Shown: in pieces, positions 1-6,884 of the stretch
How positions within the stretch are numbered: the stretch's first letter is position 1
How the letters are laid out: each line of letters begins with the position of its first letter
Assembly: GCA_018241865.1 (NCBI GenBank)
Contig: JAFECY010000289.1
Location: forward strand, 1-7,309
Length of the DNA: 7,309 nt
From: Pseudomonadota bacterium
Lineage (GTDB): Bacteria > Pseudomonadota > Gammaproteobacteria > Burkholderiales > Burkholderiaceae_D
Reading direction: 5' to 3'
Position numbers and translations under genes: made by a program
Notes under the pieces: generated by a model
Told to the model about the DNA's origin: nothing
The model's database searches: none
Seen by the model: the letters and a program-made list of their open reading frames with translations, nothing else

Positions 1-156
1 ACAAAAGGCCTGCCAATAATCATATCCATTGATTTGTTCGAGAATGGCAATCCTCTAACGAATGCTTTTCTTGAGAAAGCAAAGGTCGAGTTCTTGCAAG
101 AAGGTGTGGCATTGGAGTGGCGAGATCGACATTCAGAGTTAAAAGACATGTTTTGA
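1..156 (+). CDS. 3' end of an unidentified plus-strand gene (partial)
   Basis: Frame 1 is open from the left edge to a TGA at 154-156 and gives 51 residues, beginning TKGLPIIISIDLF and ending RDRHSELKDMF. The start lies outside the window. The peptide mixes a hydrophobic beta-strand-like stretch (LPIIISIDLF) with a charged, probably helical tail, which looks like real protein rather than a chance frame. I do not recognise the family and assign no function. By hand count the segment is about 41% GC (64 of 156), against about 68% for 301-420 inside motD, so its base composition differs clearly from the flagellar genes. It converges on motD across a 67-bp gap, so it is not part of the flagellar transcript. 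It could be a recently acquired or simply AT-richer neighbour. The alternative is a chance open frame, since only 52 codons are visible. Confidence 0.55.
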   Translation, partial: TKGLPIIISIDLFENGNPLTNAFLEKAKVEFLQEGVALEWRDRHSELKDMF

Positions 157-201
157 TCGCATCGCATAACATTGCGCCGACCAAACTAATCTGGAATAGC
201 T

Positions 202-217
202 CTGATTGATAAATCAG
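202..217. repeat. Short inverted repeat between convergent genes
   Basis: CTGATT (202-207) and AATCAG (212-217) form a perfect 6-bp stem with a GATA loop, placed between the stop of the left-edge gene (156) and the stop of motD (224). The location suits a shared terminator. However, the stem is AT-rich and neither strand has a T-run after it, so an intrinsic terminator is only weakly supported. Nothing else is seen in 157-223. Confidence 0.3.
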
Positions 218-223
218 TTCCCC

Positions 224-1039
224 TCATCTCCCCTGCCCATCCGTAATCGGCACTTCCGTCACTTGCTCGGGCAGTGTCGCTTGAATCATCACTTCCACTC
301 GGCGGTTACGCAGACGCCCTTCCGGCGTTTGGTTCGACGCCACTGGGAAATTCGCCGCGCGTCCCACTGCAGCCATCCGGCTTTCGGCGACGCCGTTGTC
401 GCGGAACAGGCGCACCACGCTGCTGGCGCGCGCGCTGGATAATTCCCAGTTGGAAGGGAAGGCGGTGGTGTTGATCGGGATGTCGTCGGTGTGGCCTTCT
501 ACCTGCAAATCGTGGGTGTCGGTTTTCAGTCGTTTTGCAATGGCGCGCAGCGCGACGCCCGATTCCGGCGTCAGGGTGGCGTCGCCGGGGGCGAACAGAA
601 TGGCGGCGCTGATGTCCACCTTCACGCCGCGATCGGTTTGCGTTACGCGCACCTTGCCCTCATCGACGAGCGTGGACAAGGCTTCTTGAATATCGCGCGC
701 GATGCTGGTCATTTCTTGGCGTTCGCGTCGCAAGGCTTCGTTGTACTGGCGTTGGGCGGCGGTTTGACGGCGATTGAGTGGCGGTTGTGGTGCGGGTTCG
801 ATGGGATTACCGATGTTCGACACATCCGGCACGGTCGGCGCTTGCGGTATCTTGCCACCAAACGCTTGGCCTAATGCCTGCGCCAGCACGCGGTACTTGC
901 TCTCGTTGACCGAGGAGATCGCGTACATCACGACGAAGAAAGCGAACAGCAAGGTGATGAAATCGGCGTAAGACACGAGCCAGCGGTCATGGCTTTCCGG
1001 CGCGTCGTCCTGCCTTTCTCTTTTTCTTCTTCCAGCCAT
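224..1039 (-). CDS. motD: MotD, flagellar stator protein of the MotB family
   Basis: This 271-residue protein is the MotB-type half of a proton-conducting stator. It sits in the inner membrane and anchors to peptidoglycan. A basic N-terminus (residues 1-20) is followed by WLVSYADFITLLFAFF (20-35), the single membrane helix of MotB proteins. Asp26 is at the place of the essential proton-binding aspartate. A Pro-rich and Gln-rich linker (about 65-110) leads to an OmpA-type peptidoglycan-binding domain (about 140-252) with GHTDD (182-186), the WELSSARA element (198-205) and NRRVEV (245-250). The length is normal. The ATG at 1039 has GGGAG 8 nt upstream (1048-1052) and lies 18 bp after the motC stop. 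An out-of-frame ATG at 1046 lies only 1 nt from that GGGAG and is disfavoured. Arginines 4, 5, 7 and 9 all use AGA or AGG codons, unusual for so GC-rich a gene. MotD rather than MotB is inferred from pairing with a MotC-type partner next to fliA. Confidence 0.93.
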   Translation of the reverse strand: MAGRRKRERQDDAPESHDRWLVSYADFITLLFAFFVVMYAISSVNESKYRVLAQALGQAFGGKIPQAPTVPDVSNIGNPIEPAPQPPLNRRQTAAQRQYNEALRRERQEMTSIARDIQEALSTLVDEGKVRVTQTDRGVKVDISAAILFAPGDATLTPESGVALRAIAKRLKTDTHDLQVEGHTDDIPINTTAFPSNWELSSARASSVVRLFRDNGVAESRMAAVGRAANFPVASNQTPEGRLRNRRVEVMIQATLPEQVTEVPITDGQGR

Positions 1040-1057
1040 GCGCCATGCTCCCGCGAC

Positions 1058-1819
1058 TTATTCGAACACCGCTTCCGCACGTGGGCGATAGGCGCTCAGG
1101 CGTTCGCGTATCACCATCGGATTGTCGCCGAGCGCGATGCCGAAAAAAGCGTCGATCAGCATTTCGCGCTCCGCCACTTGCTGCGCCAGCACGCTCTTGA
1201 GCTTGCCGGCAATAGGCAGAAAAATCAGGTTGGCGAAACCGACGCCGTAGATAGTGGCGACAAAAGCAACCGCGATGCCGCCGCCGAGTTGCGCTGGGTC
1301 GGACAAATTTTGCATCACTTGAATCAGGCCCAGCACCGCGCCGAGAATGCCGATGGTCGGCGCATAACCGCCAGCGGACTCCCACACCTTGACGGCTTGG
1401 CGCTGCTGGCGTTCATAGCCATCGAGCTCGACTTCGAGAATATCCTTCAGCTTGAACGGGTCGATGCCGTCCACCAGCATGCGTAAGCCTTTTGCGATAA
1501 AGCTGTCTTGCACATTGTCCAGATAACGTTCTAGGCTCAATAGACCATCGCGGCGCGCGGTCGCACTCCACATCACGATGTCTTCCGACAGGCTGGCGTG
1601 ACGTTCGGGCGGCGGCGCAAAAGCCTGCTTCGCCATCTTCATGCCTTGCAAGAAATGCTGCATGCCACTTTGCAGCAGCACTGCGCCGAGCGTGCCAACG
1701 AAAACAATCACGAAGGCCGCCGGCTGTACCAACGCGCCGAGGTGACCGCCTTCCAGCAACTGGCCGACGATCACCCCGGCCAGTGCCAAGACGATGCCGA
1801 CTACGCTAGCCCAGTCCAT
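1058..1819 (-). CDS. motC: MotC, flagellar stator protein of the MotA family
   Basis: This 253-residue inner-membrane protein is the MotA/ExbB-type half of the stator and couples proton flow to torque on the rotor protein FliG. Four hydrophobic segments are visible at about 3-22, 33-50, 150-170 and 181-204. The two pairs flank a cytoplasmic loop containing ARRDGLLSLE (88-97), the conserved region where MotA carries the charged residues that contact FliG. Pro154 (in GGYAPTIGILGAVLG) and Pro202 (in NLIFLPIAGKL) match the two functionally important prolines of the family. The N-terminus and the length (shorter than E. coli MotA at about 295) resemble the MotC group of Pseudomonas-type stators. 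The ATG at 1819 overlaps the 3' end of fliA by 19 bp and is preceded by GGGAGAGAG (1821-1829), so translational coupling to fliA is likely. The neighbour motD supplies the partner subunit. Confidence 0.92.
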   Translation of the reverse strand: MDWASVVGIVLALAGVIVGQLLEGGHLGALVQPAAFVIVFVGTLGAVLLQSGMQHFLQGMKMAKQAFAPPPERHASLSEDIVMWSATARRDGLLSLERYLDNVQDSFIAKGLRMLVDGIDPFKLKDILEVELDGYERQQRQAVKVWESAGGYAPTIGILGAVLGLIQVMQNLSDPAQLGGGIAVAFVATIYGVGFANLIFLPIAGKLKSVLAQQVAEREMLIDAFFGIALGDNPMVIRERLSAYRPRAEAVFE

Positions 1820-2532
1820 GCTCTCTCCCGCAGATATGCGCGCAGACGGGCGACCGCCTGACTGTGCAATTGCGAAACGCGCGATTCGGAAACGCTCATC
1901 ACCGCGCCAATTTCTTTTAGGTTCATTTCTTGTTCGTAGTACAGGCCCATTAGAATTTTTTCGCGTTCGGGCAGCGCGCCGATGGCGTCGATTACCGCTT
2001 CACGAAATCCGGTATTCATCAGGCTTTGCAGCGGATCGTCCGATTGGTCGGTGCAATAGCGATCGAGGAAGTGTTCGCCATTTTCATCGGCGTGAAAATC
2101 TTCGTAATACACCAGTTGGTGGCCGCCGCCTTCAAACAGTAAGTCTTGATAATCCGTCAGCGACAATTTCATCTGTTTGGCGATCTCGGTTTCATTCGGC
2201 GAGCGACCGAGACGCTGCTGCAGAATGTTCATCGCCTCTTCGATTTTGCGCATGTTTTGGCGCATACTGCGCGGCATCCAGTCGCTGTTGCGCAACTCGT
2301 CGAGCATGGAACCGCGAATGCGCTGTACCGCATAGGTCTCGAACTGCGCGCCGTGGGTTTCTTCGTACCGATTGACTGCGTCGAGCAAGCCGATCATGCC
2401 GGCCTGAATCAGGTCGTCCACTTCCACGCTAGGCGGCAGTTTGGCCTTCATCTGGTGCGCAAGGCGCTTGACGAGCGGCGCATGCTCCGCCAGCAGGTGG
2501 TTTTTGTCCGATTTTCCATCTGCGGTATACAT
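1801..2532 (-). CDS. fliA: FliA, flagellar sigma factor (sigma-28)
   Basis: This 243-residue sigma-70-family protein directs RNA polymerase to late flagellar and chemotaxis promoters, and in most bacteria is held off by FlgM. Region 2 covers about 13-92, with the core-binding and -10-binding stretch VDDLIQAGMIGLLDAVNRYE (38-57) and AVQRIRGSMLDELR (68-81). Region 3 spans about 95-170. Region 4 spans about 185-240, with the helix-turn-helix segment around SVSESRVSQLHSQAVARLR (213-231). The length is normal for FliA. The ATG at 2532 is 42 bp from the flhG stop. Its Shine-Dalgarno is poor: AGAAG at 5 nt, or GGAGA at 12 nt. A GC-rich hairpin closes the end of flhG just upstream (2577-2595). The TAG stop lies inside motC. 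I see no separate promoter in the gap, so it is probably expressed from the flh transcript. Confidence 0.96.
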   Translation of the reverse strand: MYTADGKSDKNHLLAEHAPLVKRLAHQMKAKLPPSVEVDDLIQAGMIGLLDAVNRYEETHGAQFETYAVQRIRGSMLDELRNSDWMPRSMRQNMRKIEEAMNILQQRLGRSPNETEIAKQMKLSLTDYQDLLFEGGGHQLVYYEDFHADENGEHFLDRYCTDQSDDPLQSLMNTGFREAVIDAIGALPEREKILMGLYYEQEMNLKEIGAVMSVSESRVSQLHSQAVARLRAYLRERAWTGLA

Positions 2533-2574
2533 CGATACTTCTGGTCTCCGTTCTGGACTCTGTTTACGCCGGCC

Positions 2575-3411
2575 TCAGCCTGCCAGCCGCAGGCTACCCA
2601 GACTGCTGGATGTCGCGCAACGCCCTGCCAAGCGGCGAAAGGCAATCGACGCGCCCGCCAGCGGGAAGGCATCCACCACCGTGCGTCCGAGCCGAGTGGC
2701 GCGCCCGACATGCTCATCGGCCGGCACCGAGCCGAGGAAATGCAATTGCGTGGCCAAGTAGCGGCTGGCTACCCGCGCCATATTGTCATACACCAGTTGC
2801 GCTTCGCGCTCGTTCGCGCCGGTGACCAGCACGCTGAGCGGGTGTCGCCCAAAGCGGATGCTAAGCCGTTTGACGAGCGTGTAAGCGTCCTTAATGGCAC
2901 CTGCGCTATTACTTACCTGCACCACGATCTCGCTGTCTATCATTATCTGCAACGGAAAGGCATCATCTTTGCCCAGTTCGCCATCAATCACCACGATGTC
3001 GCTCTGCTTCGCCAACGCGCCGAAGGCATGCTCCATACGCCGCATTTGCAAGGGCTGCTGTTGCGCCGTCTGCAAGCGACTGCGCGCCTGTTGCGTCGCA
3101 TGCGCCAAACGCGCGACACCAAAACCTTGCGGCACATTCTGCACCAGCGACACGCCTGTTTGTTCCTGGCGCGCGACTTCAAGCAAGGTGGCGCGATGCA
3201 GCAGATCGAACTGACTGGCCACGCCTACCGCACTTGTCCGGGCATCGAACAACAGTACCTCGCTGCCGCTCGCCGCCAGCGAACCAGAGAGGTTTACCAG
3301 CATCGCATTTTTTTCTCGCTCTGGCAATGCCGAGAGGAAAGTGAAGATGCGCGGCCGTGGCCCCGCCAACATGCGGCGTAAGCCCTCCGCCTGATCCGAG
3401 TAATCAGCCAA
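2575..3411 (-). CDS. flhG: FlhG (FleN/YlxH), MinD-like regulator of flagellar number, degenerate P-loop
   Basis: FlhG proteins are MinD/ParA-type ATPases that limit flagellar number and stimulate the FlhF GTPase through an N-terminal DQAxxLR motif. Here the start is called at TTG 3411: GAGGTG lies 4 nt upstream (3416-3421), the codon overlaps the flhF stop by 8 bp, and the protein then begins MADYSDQAEGLRRM, matching the family start. This gives 278 residues. DQAEGLR is at 6-12. The Walker A site, normally KGGxGKT, reads SALPEREKN (27-35), leaving only the P-loop Lys34, which is 5 residues before VNL as in MinD proteins. The second motif reads LFDAR (54-58) and the Walker B position VIDGELG (141-147). 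The rest of the fold is kept: SNSAGAIKDAYTLVKRL (167-183) and FLGSVPADEHVGRATRLGRTV (225-245, given in part). ASIAFRRLAG (254-263) may be the amphipathic membrane helix. A longer ATG frame from 3459 exists but adds 16 residues unlike the family. Confidence 0.9.
   Translation of the reverse strand: MADYSDQAEGLRRMLAGPRPRIFTFLSALPEREKNAMLVNLSGSLAASGSEVLLFDARTSAVGVASQFDLLHRATLLEVARQEQTGVSLVQNVPQGFGVARLAHATQQARSRLQTAQQQPLQMRRMEHAFGALAKQSDIVVIDGELGKDDAFPLQIMIDSEIVVQVSNSAGAIKDAYTLVKRLSIRFGRHPLSVLVTGANEREAQLVYDNMARVASRYLATQLHFLGSVPADEHVGRATRLGRTVVDAFPLAGASIAFRRLAGRCATSSSLGSLRLAG
2577..2595 (-). other. GC-rich mRNA hairpin at the flhG-fliA junction
   Basis: AGCCTGC (2577-2583) and GCAGGCT (2589-2595) form a perfect 7-bp stem with a 5-nt loop. 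The stem covers the last codons of flhG and the first base of its stop codon. On the transcribed (minus) strand it is followed by GAGGCCGGCG, with no T-run, so it is not a standard intrinsic terminator. It may stabilise or pause the transcript ahead of fliA, or be an accident of GC-rich codons. Confidence 0.4.
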
Positions 3412-4714
3412 GGGACACCTCGCGCAAGCCATTGCCGCTCTGATTGCCGCGCACCGCATTGGCCATCACCAACGGCAACTCAGCATCCTGATATTGGAAT
3501 GGCGCAGTTTCGCGCTTGAGTTTGAAGGCGCGGTCGATCAGATAATCTTTGTTCGCCGCGTGCAAATCTTCCGGCACACGCTGGCCGTTGGCGACGTAAA
3601 ACATTTTCAACTTCTGACGGATGACGGCATCGAGCACGCTGCCGATCGTGGCCGCTTCGTCGAGCTTGGTCATGATGCAACCGGCCAAACCATCCCCTTG
3701 ATAAGCGCGCACCACTTCGCTCAAGGTTTCGCCGGTCGAGGTGGCCGACAGGCACAGCAAGCGTTTGACGCTCTCGCCCTGCAGCATGGCAATTTGCGAT
3801 GCCACCATCTGATCGCGCTGGCTCATGCCGACGGTATCGATCAACACCATGTGTTTGCTCTTCAGTTCGGATAGTGCAATTTTCAGATCGGTTTCATCTT
3901 TCACCGCATGCACCATCACACCGAGAATTTTGCCGTAAATACGCAACTGCTCGTAACCACCAATACGATAACCGTCGGTCGTAATCAAAGCCAATTTGCC
4001 AGCGCCGTGACGCATCACGCAGCGCGCCGCCAGCTTGGCGGTGGTGGTCGTTTTGCCGACGCCGGTCGGGCCGACCAGCGCATACACGCCGCCTTGATCG
4101 AGGATGGCGTTCTCGTCGTCGATGGTGGAAAAATTGCGTGCGAGGATGCCGCGCACCCATTGCAGGCCGGATTCCGGTGTGCCGTTGGCCGGCAGCTTTT
4201 CCGTCAGATAGCGCGCTAGGCTGGCGGAAAAGCCGGCCGAGAGCAGCTCACGCAACACTGCCGACTTCGCCGGCTCGCGCTGTTGCTGGCTATTCCAAGA
4301 CAACTCGGCCAATTGCGATTCCAACATGCCGCGCATGGAGCGAATTTCATGCATCATGCCGGCAATTTCAGCGGCGGAATTTTGCTGCCCTACCATCGAC
4401 AAATCACGCGCCGAATGCAGCGCTTGCGCCAAGCGCGCGGCTTGGTCTTTCTCGGGCGCTTCGACGCGGCGCGGTGTGTCGTCGAAATTTTCCTGGCGCC
4501 GAGGCGAAAAAGCAGCGAGGGTCGATTCGGACAGCGCCGGTTTTTCAGTCATCGGCTCAGCCAACGCAGCCATGTCATCCGGTGCCAGCGCCAGAATTTC
4601 GGTCTGTCCGTCCACGCTGCGATTGGAGAGGATGACGGCATCGGGGCCGAGCGCATCACGTACCTTGCGCAAAGCTTCGCGGGAGGTGGTGGCGGTAAAT
4701 TTTTTGACGTTCAT
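3404..4714 (-). CDS. flhF: FlhF, SRP-type GTPase for flagellar placement
   Basis: This 436-residue protein is the third SRP-family GTPase besides Ffh and FtsY and recruits early flagellar parts to the pole or insertion site. The N-terminal B domain (1 to about 90) begins MNVKKFTATTSREALRKVR. A variable helical part (about 90-150) precedes the N domain. The G domain has G1 GPTGVGKTTT (215-224), DGYRIGGYEQL (247-257, the nucleotide and dimer-contact region), G3 DTVGMSQRD (293-301), G4 TKLDEA (349-354) and GQRVPEDL (377-384). All catalytic motifs look intact. Two in-frame ATGs occur, at 4720 and 4714. AGGAG (4722-4726) lies only 1 nt from the first and 7 nt from the second, so 4714 is preferred. 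The upstream ATG would overlap the flhA TGA in an ATGA junction. The 3' end overlaps the flhG start. Tight linkage to flhG suits the functional FlhF-FlhG pair. Confidence 0.95.
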   Translation of the reverse strand: MNVKKFTATTSREALRKVRDALGPDAVILSNRSVDGQTEILALAPDDMAALAEPMTEKPALSESTLAAFSPRRQENFDDTPRRVEAPEKDQAARLAQALHSARDLSMVGQQNSAAEIAGMMHEIRSMRGMLESQLAELSWNSQQQREPAKSAVLRELLSAGFSASLARYLTEKLPANGTPESGLQWVRGILARNFSTIDDENAILDQGGVYALVGPTGVGKTTTTAKLAARCVMRHGAGKLALITTDGYRIGGYEQLRIYGKILGVMVHAVKDETDLKIALSELKSKHMVLIDTVGMSQRDQMVASQIAMLQGESVKRLLCLSATSTGETLSEVVRAYQGDGLAGCIMTKLDEAATIGSVLDAVIRQKLKMFYVANGQRVPEDLHAANKDYLIDRAFKLKRETAPFQYQDAELPLVMANAVRGNQSGNGLREVSLG

Positions 4715-4716
4715 GC

Positions 4717-6810
4717 TCATGCTCCTACCAGGCTGGTGACTTTAATGGTCTTGGAATCGGGGACTTCGGCTTGCGACAGCACTTTCAGTTGTGGAATGGC
4801 GCGACGCAGGAATCGGGCTAGCAAGGTGCGCAGCGGCGCTGGCACCAGCAATACTGGCGTCAAGCCCATCTGTTCTTGTTGACGCGCCGCGTTCGCGGTT
4901 TGATTAGCGAGCGTGTCGGCCAGGCCTGGCTCGATGCCTGCACCGTCCGGGCCGCCCGACTGCATGGCTTGCATCAACAGACGTTCCAGGCGGTTATCGA
5001 GCGTCATGACGGCCAGTTCGTTGCTCGACGAGAAAATCTGCTGGACGATGGCCCGACCAAGGGCGATACGCACTAGGCCGGTCAGTTCATTGGCGTCTTG
5101 CACCTGCGGCGCATTTTCGGCCAACACTTCGATGATGGTGCGCATATCGCGGATGTGCACGCCTTCGCTCAGCAGGTTTTGCAGCACCTTCTGCAGAGTC
5201 GAAATCGGCAGCATCTTCGGTATCAAATCTTCGATCAACTTCGGCGCTTCCTTGCCGATGTGGTCGAGCAATTGCTGCACTTCTTGGCGGCCAAGCAATT
5301 CGGCAGCGTGGGTGGTAATCAAATGATTCAAATGCGTCGCCACTACGGTGCCGGCATCGACCACGGTATAGCCCATCGATTGCGCTTGGTCGCGCATGGC
5401 GGCGTCGATCCAGACTGCCGGCAAACCAAAAGCCGGGTCGGTGGTGGCTGCACCTGGCAAGGCACCGGACACCATACCCGGATTGATCGCGAGGAACTGG
5501 CCGGAATGCGCTTCGCCGCTGCCGACTTCTACGCCCTTCAAAGTAATGCGGTAGGCCGATGGCTTTAATTCGAGGTTGTCGCGGATATGCACCGGCGGTG
5601 CGAGGAAGCCGACTTCCTGCGCGAATTTTTTACGAATGCCTTTGATACGACGCAGCAGCTCGCCACCCTGTCCCTTGTCCACCAATGGAATCAGGCGATA
5701 GCCGACTTCCAAACCGAGCGTATCGACCGGCAGAATATCCTGCCACGTCGCCTCCTCCACTTCCGGCACAGCGGTCGCAGCGGCCGCCGCCGCTTGCTCT
5801 GGTTGCGCACCTTGCTCCGCAATTTGCTGGGCACGCTGGGTCATCAGATAGGCCGAGCCGGCCAGCACCGAGGACAGGAAAATAAAAGGAATATGCGGCA
5901 TGCCGGGAATGACGCCCATGCCGCCGACAATAGCGGCGGTGATGTAGAGCACCTGCGGCTTGGCGAACAATTGCGTGACCAACTGACCGCCGATGTCCTG
6001 CTCGCTGGCGACGCGCGAGACGATGATACCGGCGGCGGTCGAAATAATCAGCGAGGGAATCTGCGCCACCAAGCCGTCACCGATAGCCAGCAGCGTGTAA
6101 TTTTTCAGTGCATCGGCAAAAGCCAGATCATGCTGCACCATACCGACGATCAAGCCGCCGAGCACGTTGACCAAGGTGACGATGATGCCGGCGATGGCAT
6201 CGCCACGCACATATTTAGAAGCACCGTCCATCGCACCGTAGAACTCTGCCTCTTGCGCGACTTCGGTACGGCGGCGACGCGCTTCGGCTTCCTGAATCAA
6301 ACCGGCGTTGAGATCGGCGTCGATCGCCATCTGTTTGCCGGGCATCGCATCCAAAGCGAAACGCGCGCCGACTTCAGCGATACGGCCAGCACCCTTGGTG
6401 ACGACCACGAAGTTGATGATGGTCAGGATGATGAAGACCACGATACCGACCGTGTAGTTGCCGCCGATCAGGAAGTGGCCGAATGCTTCGATCACCTTGC
6501 CGGCCGCGTCTGGCCCGGTGTGACCTTCGGTCAGTACCACACGGGTGGAAGCGACGTTAAGCGACAGGCGCAACATGGTCGATACCAGCAGCACTGCCGG
6601 GAAGGCCATGAAATCGAGCGGCTTGATGGTGTACAAGCTGGTCAGCAGAACGATGATCGACAGCGCAATATTGAAGCTGAAGAACAAGTCGAGCACGAAT
6701 GCTGGCAGCGGTAGCACCATCATCGCCAACATCATGATGATGAGAATAGGCGCAGCCAGCGCCTTGGAATTCTGACCAGCCAGCCAAGCCGGCAGTTTCA
6801 GGCGATCCAT
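4717..6810 (-). CDS. flhA: FlhA, flagellar type III export gate protein
   Basis: This 697-residue inner-membrane protein of the FHIPEP family forms the nonameric export gate and its cytoplasmic docking ring for chaperone-substrate complexes. The length is close to Salmonella FlhA (692). Hydrophobic segments fill about 18-140 and 205-325, including LRLSLNVASTRVVLTEGH (80-97). The family signature region GAGRIAEVGARFALDAMPGK (140-159) leads into QMAIDADLNAGLI. Conserved charged positions Lys199 and Asp204 lie in the loop before the fifth segment. An Ala-rich linker (340-347, six Ala in a row) joins the membrane part to the cytoplasmic domain (about 355-697). ATG 6810 has GGGAGG 6 nt upstream (6817-6822), and the protein then starts MDRLKLPAW. 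The frame is open further up to a TTG at 6915, but that extension is hydrophilic and lacks a ribosome site. The TGA at 4717-4719 abuts flhF. Confidence 0.97.
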   Translation of the reverse strand: MDRLKLPAWLAGQNSKALAAPILIIMMLAMMVLPLPAFVLDLFFSFNIALSIIVLLTSLYTIKPLDFMAFPAVLLVSTMLRLSLNVASTRVVLTEGHTGPDAAGKVIEAFGHFLIGGNYTVGIVVFIILTIINFVVVTKGAGRIAEVGARFALDAMPGKQMAIDADLNAGLIQEAEARRRRTEVAQEAEFYGAMDGASKYVRGDAIAGIIVTLVNVLGGLIVGMVQHDLAFADALKNYTLLAIGDGLVAQIPSLIISTAAGIIVSRVASEQDIGGQLVTQLFAKPQVLYITAAIVGGMGVIPGMPHIPFIFLSSVLAGSAYLMTQRAQQIAEQGAQPEQAAAAAATAVPEVEEATWQDILPVDTLGLEVGYRLIPLVDKGQGGELLRRIKGIRKKFAQEVGFLAPPVHIRDNLELKPSAYRITLKGVEVGSGEAHSGQFLAINPGMVSGALPGAATTDPAFGLPAVWIDAAMRDQAQSMGYTVVDAGTVVATHLNHLITTHAAELLGRQEVQQLLDHIGKEAPKLIEDLIPKMLPISTLQKVLQNLLSEGVHIRDMRTIIEVLAENAPQVQDANELTGLVRIALGRAIVQQIFSSSNELAVMTLDNRLERLLMQAMQSGGPDGAGIEPGLADTLANQTANAARQQEQMGLTPVLLVPAPLRTLLARFLRRAIPQLKVLSQAEVPDSKTIKVTSLVGA

Positions 6811-6884
6811 TACGCGCCTCCCTGAGCGATCTGCGCCGGAACGGCGGCGGCTTGCCTGCTCTGGAAATCGGTGTGTGCTGCCAT
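6810..6884 (-). CDS. Possible 24-codon leader ORF coupled to flhA
   Basis: An ATG at 6884 with GGGAG 6 nt upstream (6891-6895) opens a 24-residue frame, MAAHTDFQSRQ followed by AAAVPAQIAQGGA. Its TAA stop (6810-6812) overlaps the flhA ATG as TAATG. I do not recognise the peptide. It is neutral, Ala/Gln-rich and has no membrane segment. The flhA Shine-Dalgarno lies inside its last codons. A 5-bp GC hairpin, CGCCG-TTC-CGGCG on the minus strand (6834-6846), sits just upstream of that site. The arrangement is what a translationally coupled leader would look like, and translation would open the hairpin. A chance short frame remains possible, because 24 codons is short and the region is GC-rich. 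Confidence 0.4.
   Translation of the reverse strand: MAAHTDFQSRQAAAVPAQIAQGGA

Noticed and set aside
202..217. Intrinsic terminator for the flagellar operon
   Set aside because: The 6-bp AT-rich stem has no T-run after it on either strand, so it is listed only as an inverted repeat.
987..1046. 19-codon very basic peptide from the out-of-frame ATG at 1046
   Set aside because: Its ATG is only 1 nt from the GGGAG that serves motD, and its content comes from the purine-rich motD start read in another frame.
2146..3381. 411-codon open frame on the plus strand opposite fliA and flhG
   Set aside because: It crosses two clearly recognised minus-strand genes, has no recognisable domain and is rich in His, Arg and Gln, as antisense frames of GC-rich genes are. 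It is a shadow frame.
3812..3838. FlhF G3 motif reading DTVGM instead of DTAGR as a possible active-site defect
   Set aside because: DTVGM is, as far as I know, the ordinary form in proteobacterial FlhF, and the other G motifs are intact.
5587..6714. 375-codon open frame on the plus strand opposite flhA
   Set aside because: It lies wholly antisense to flhA, and its Asp/His/Arg-rich composition mirrors the antisense of hydrophobic FlhA codons. There is no sign of an independent protein.
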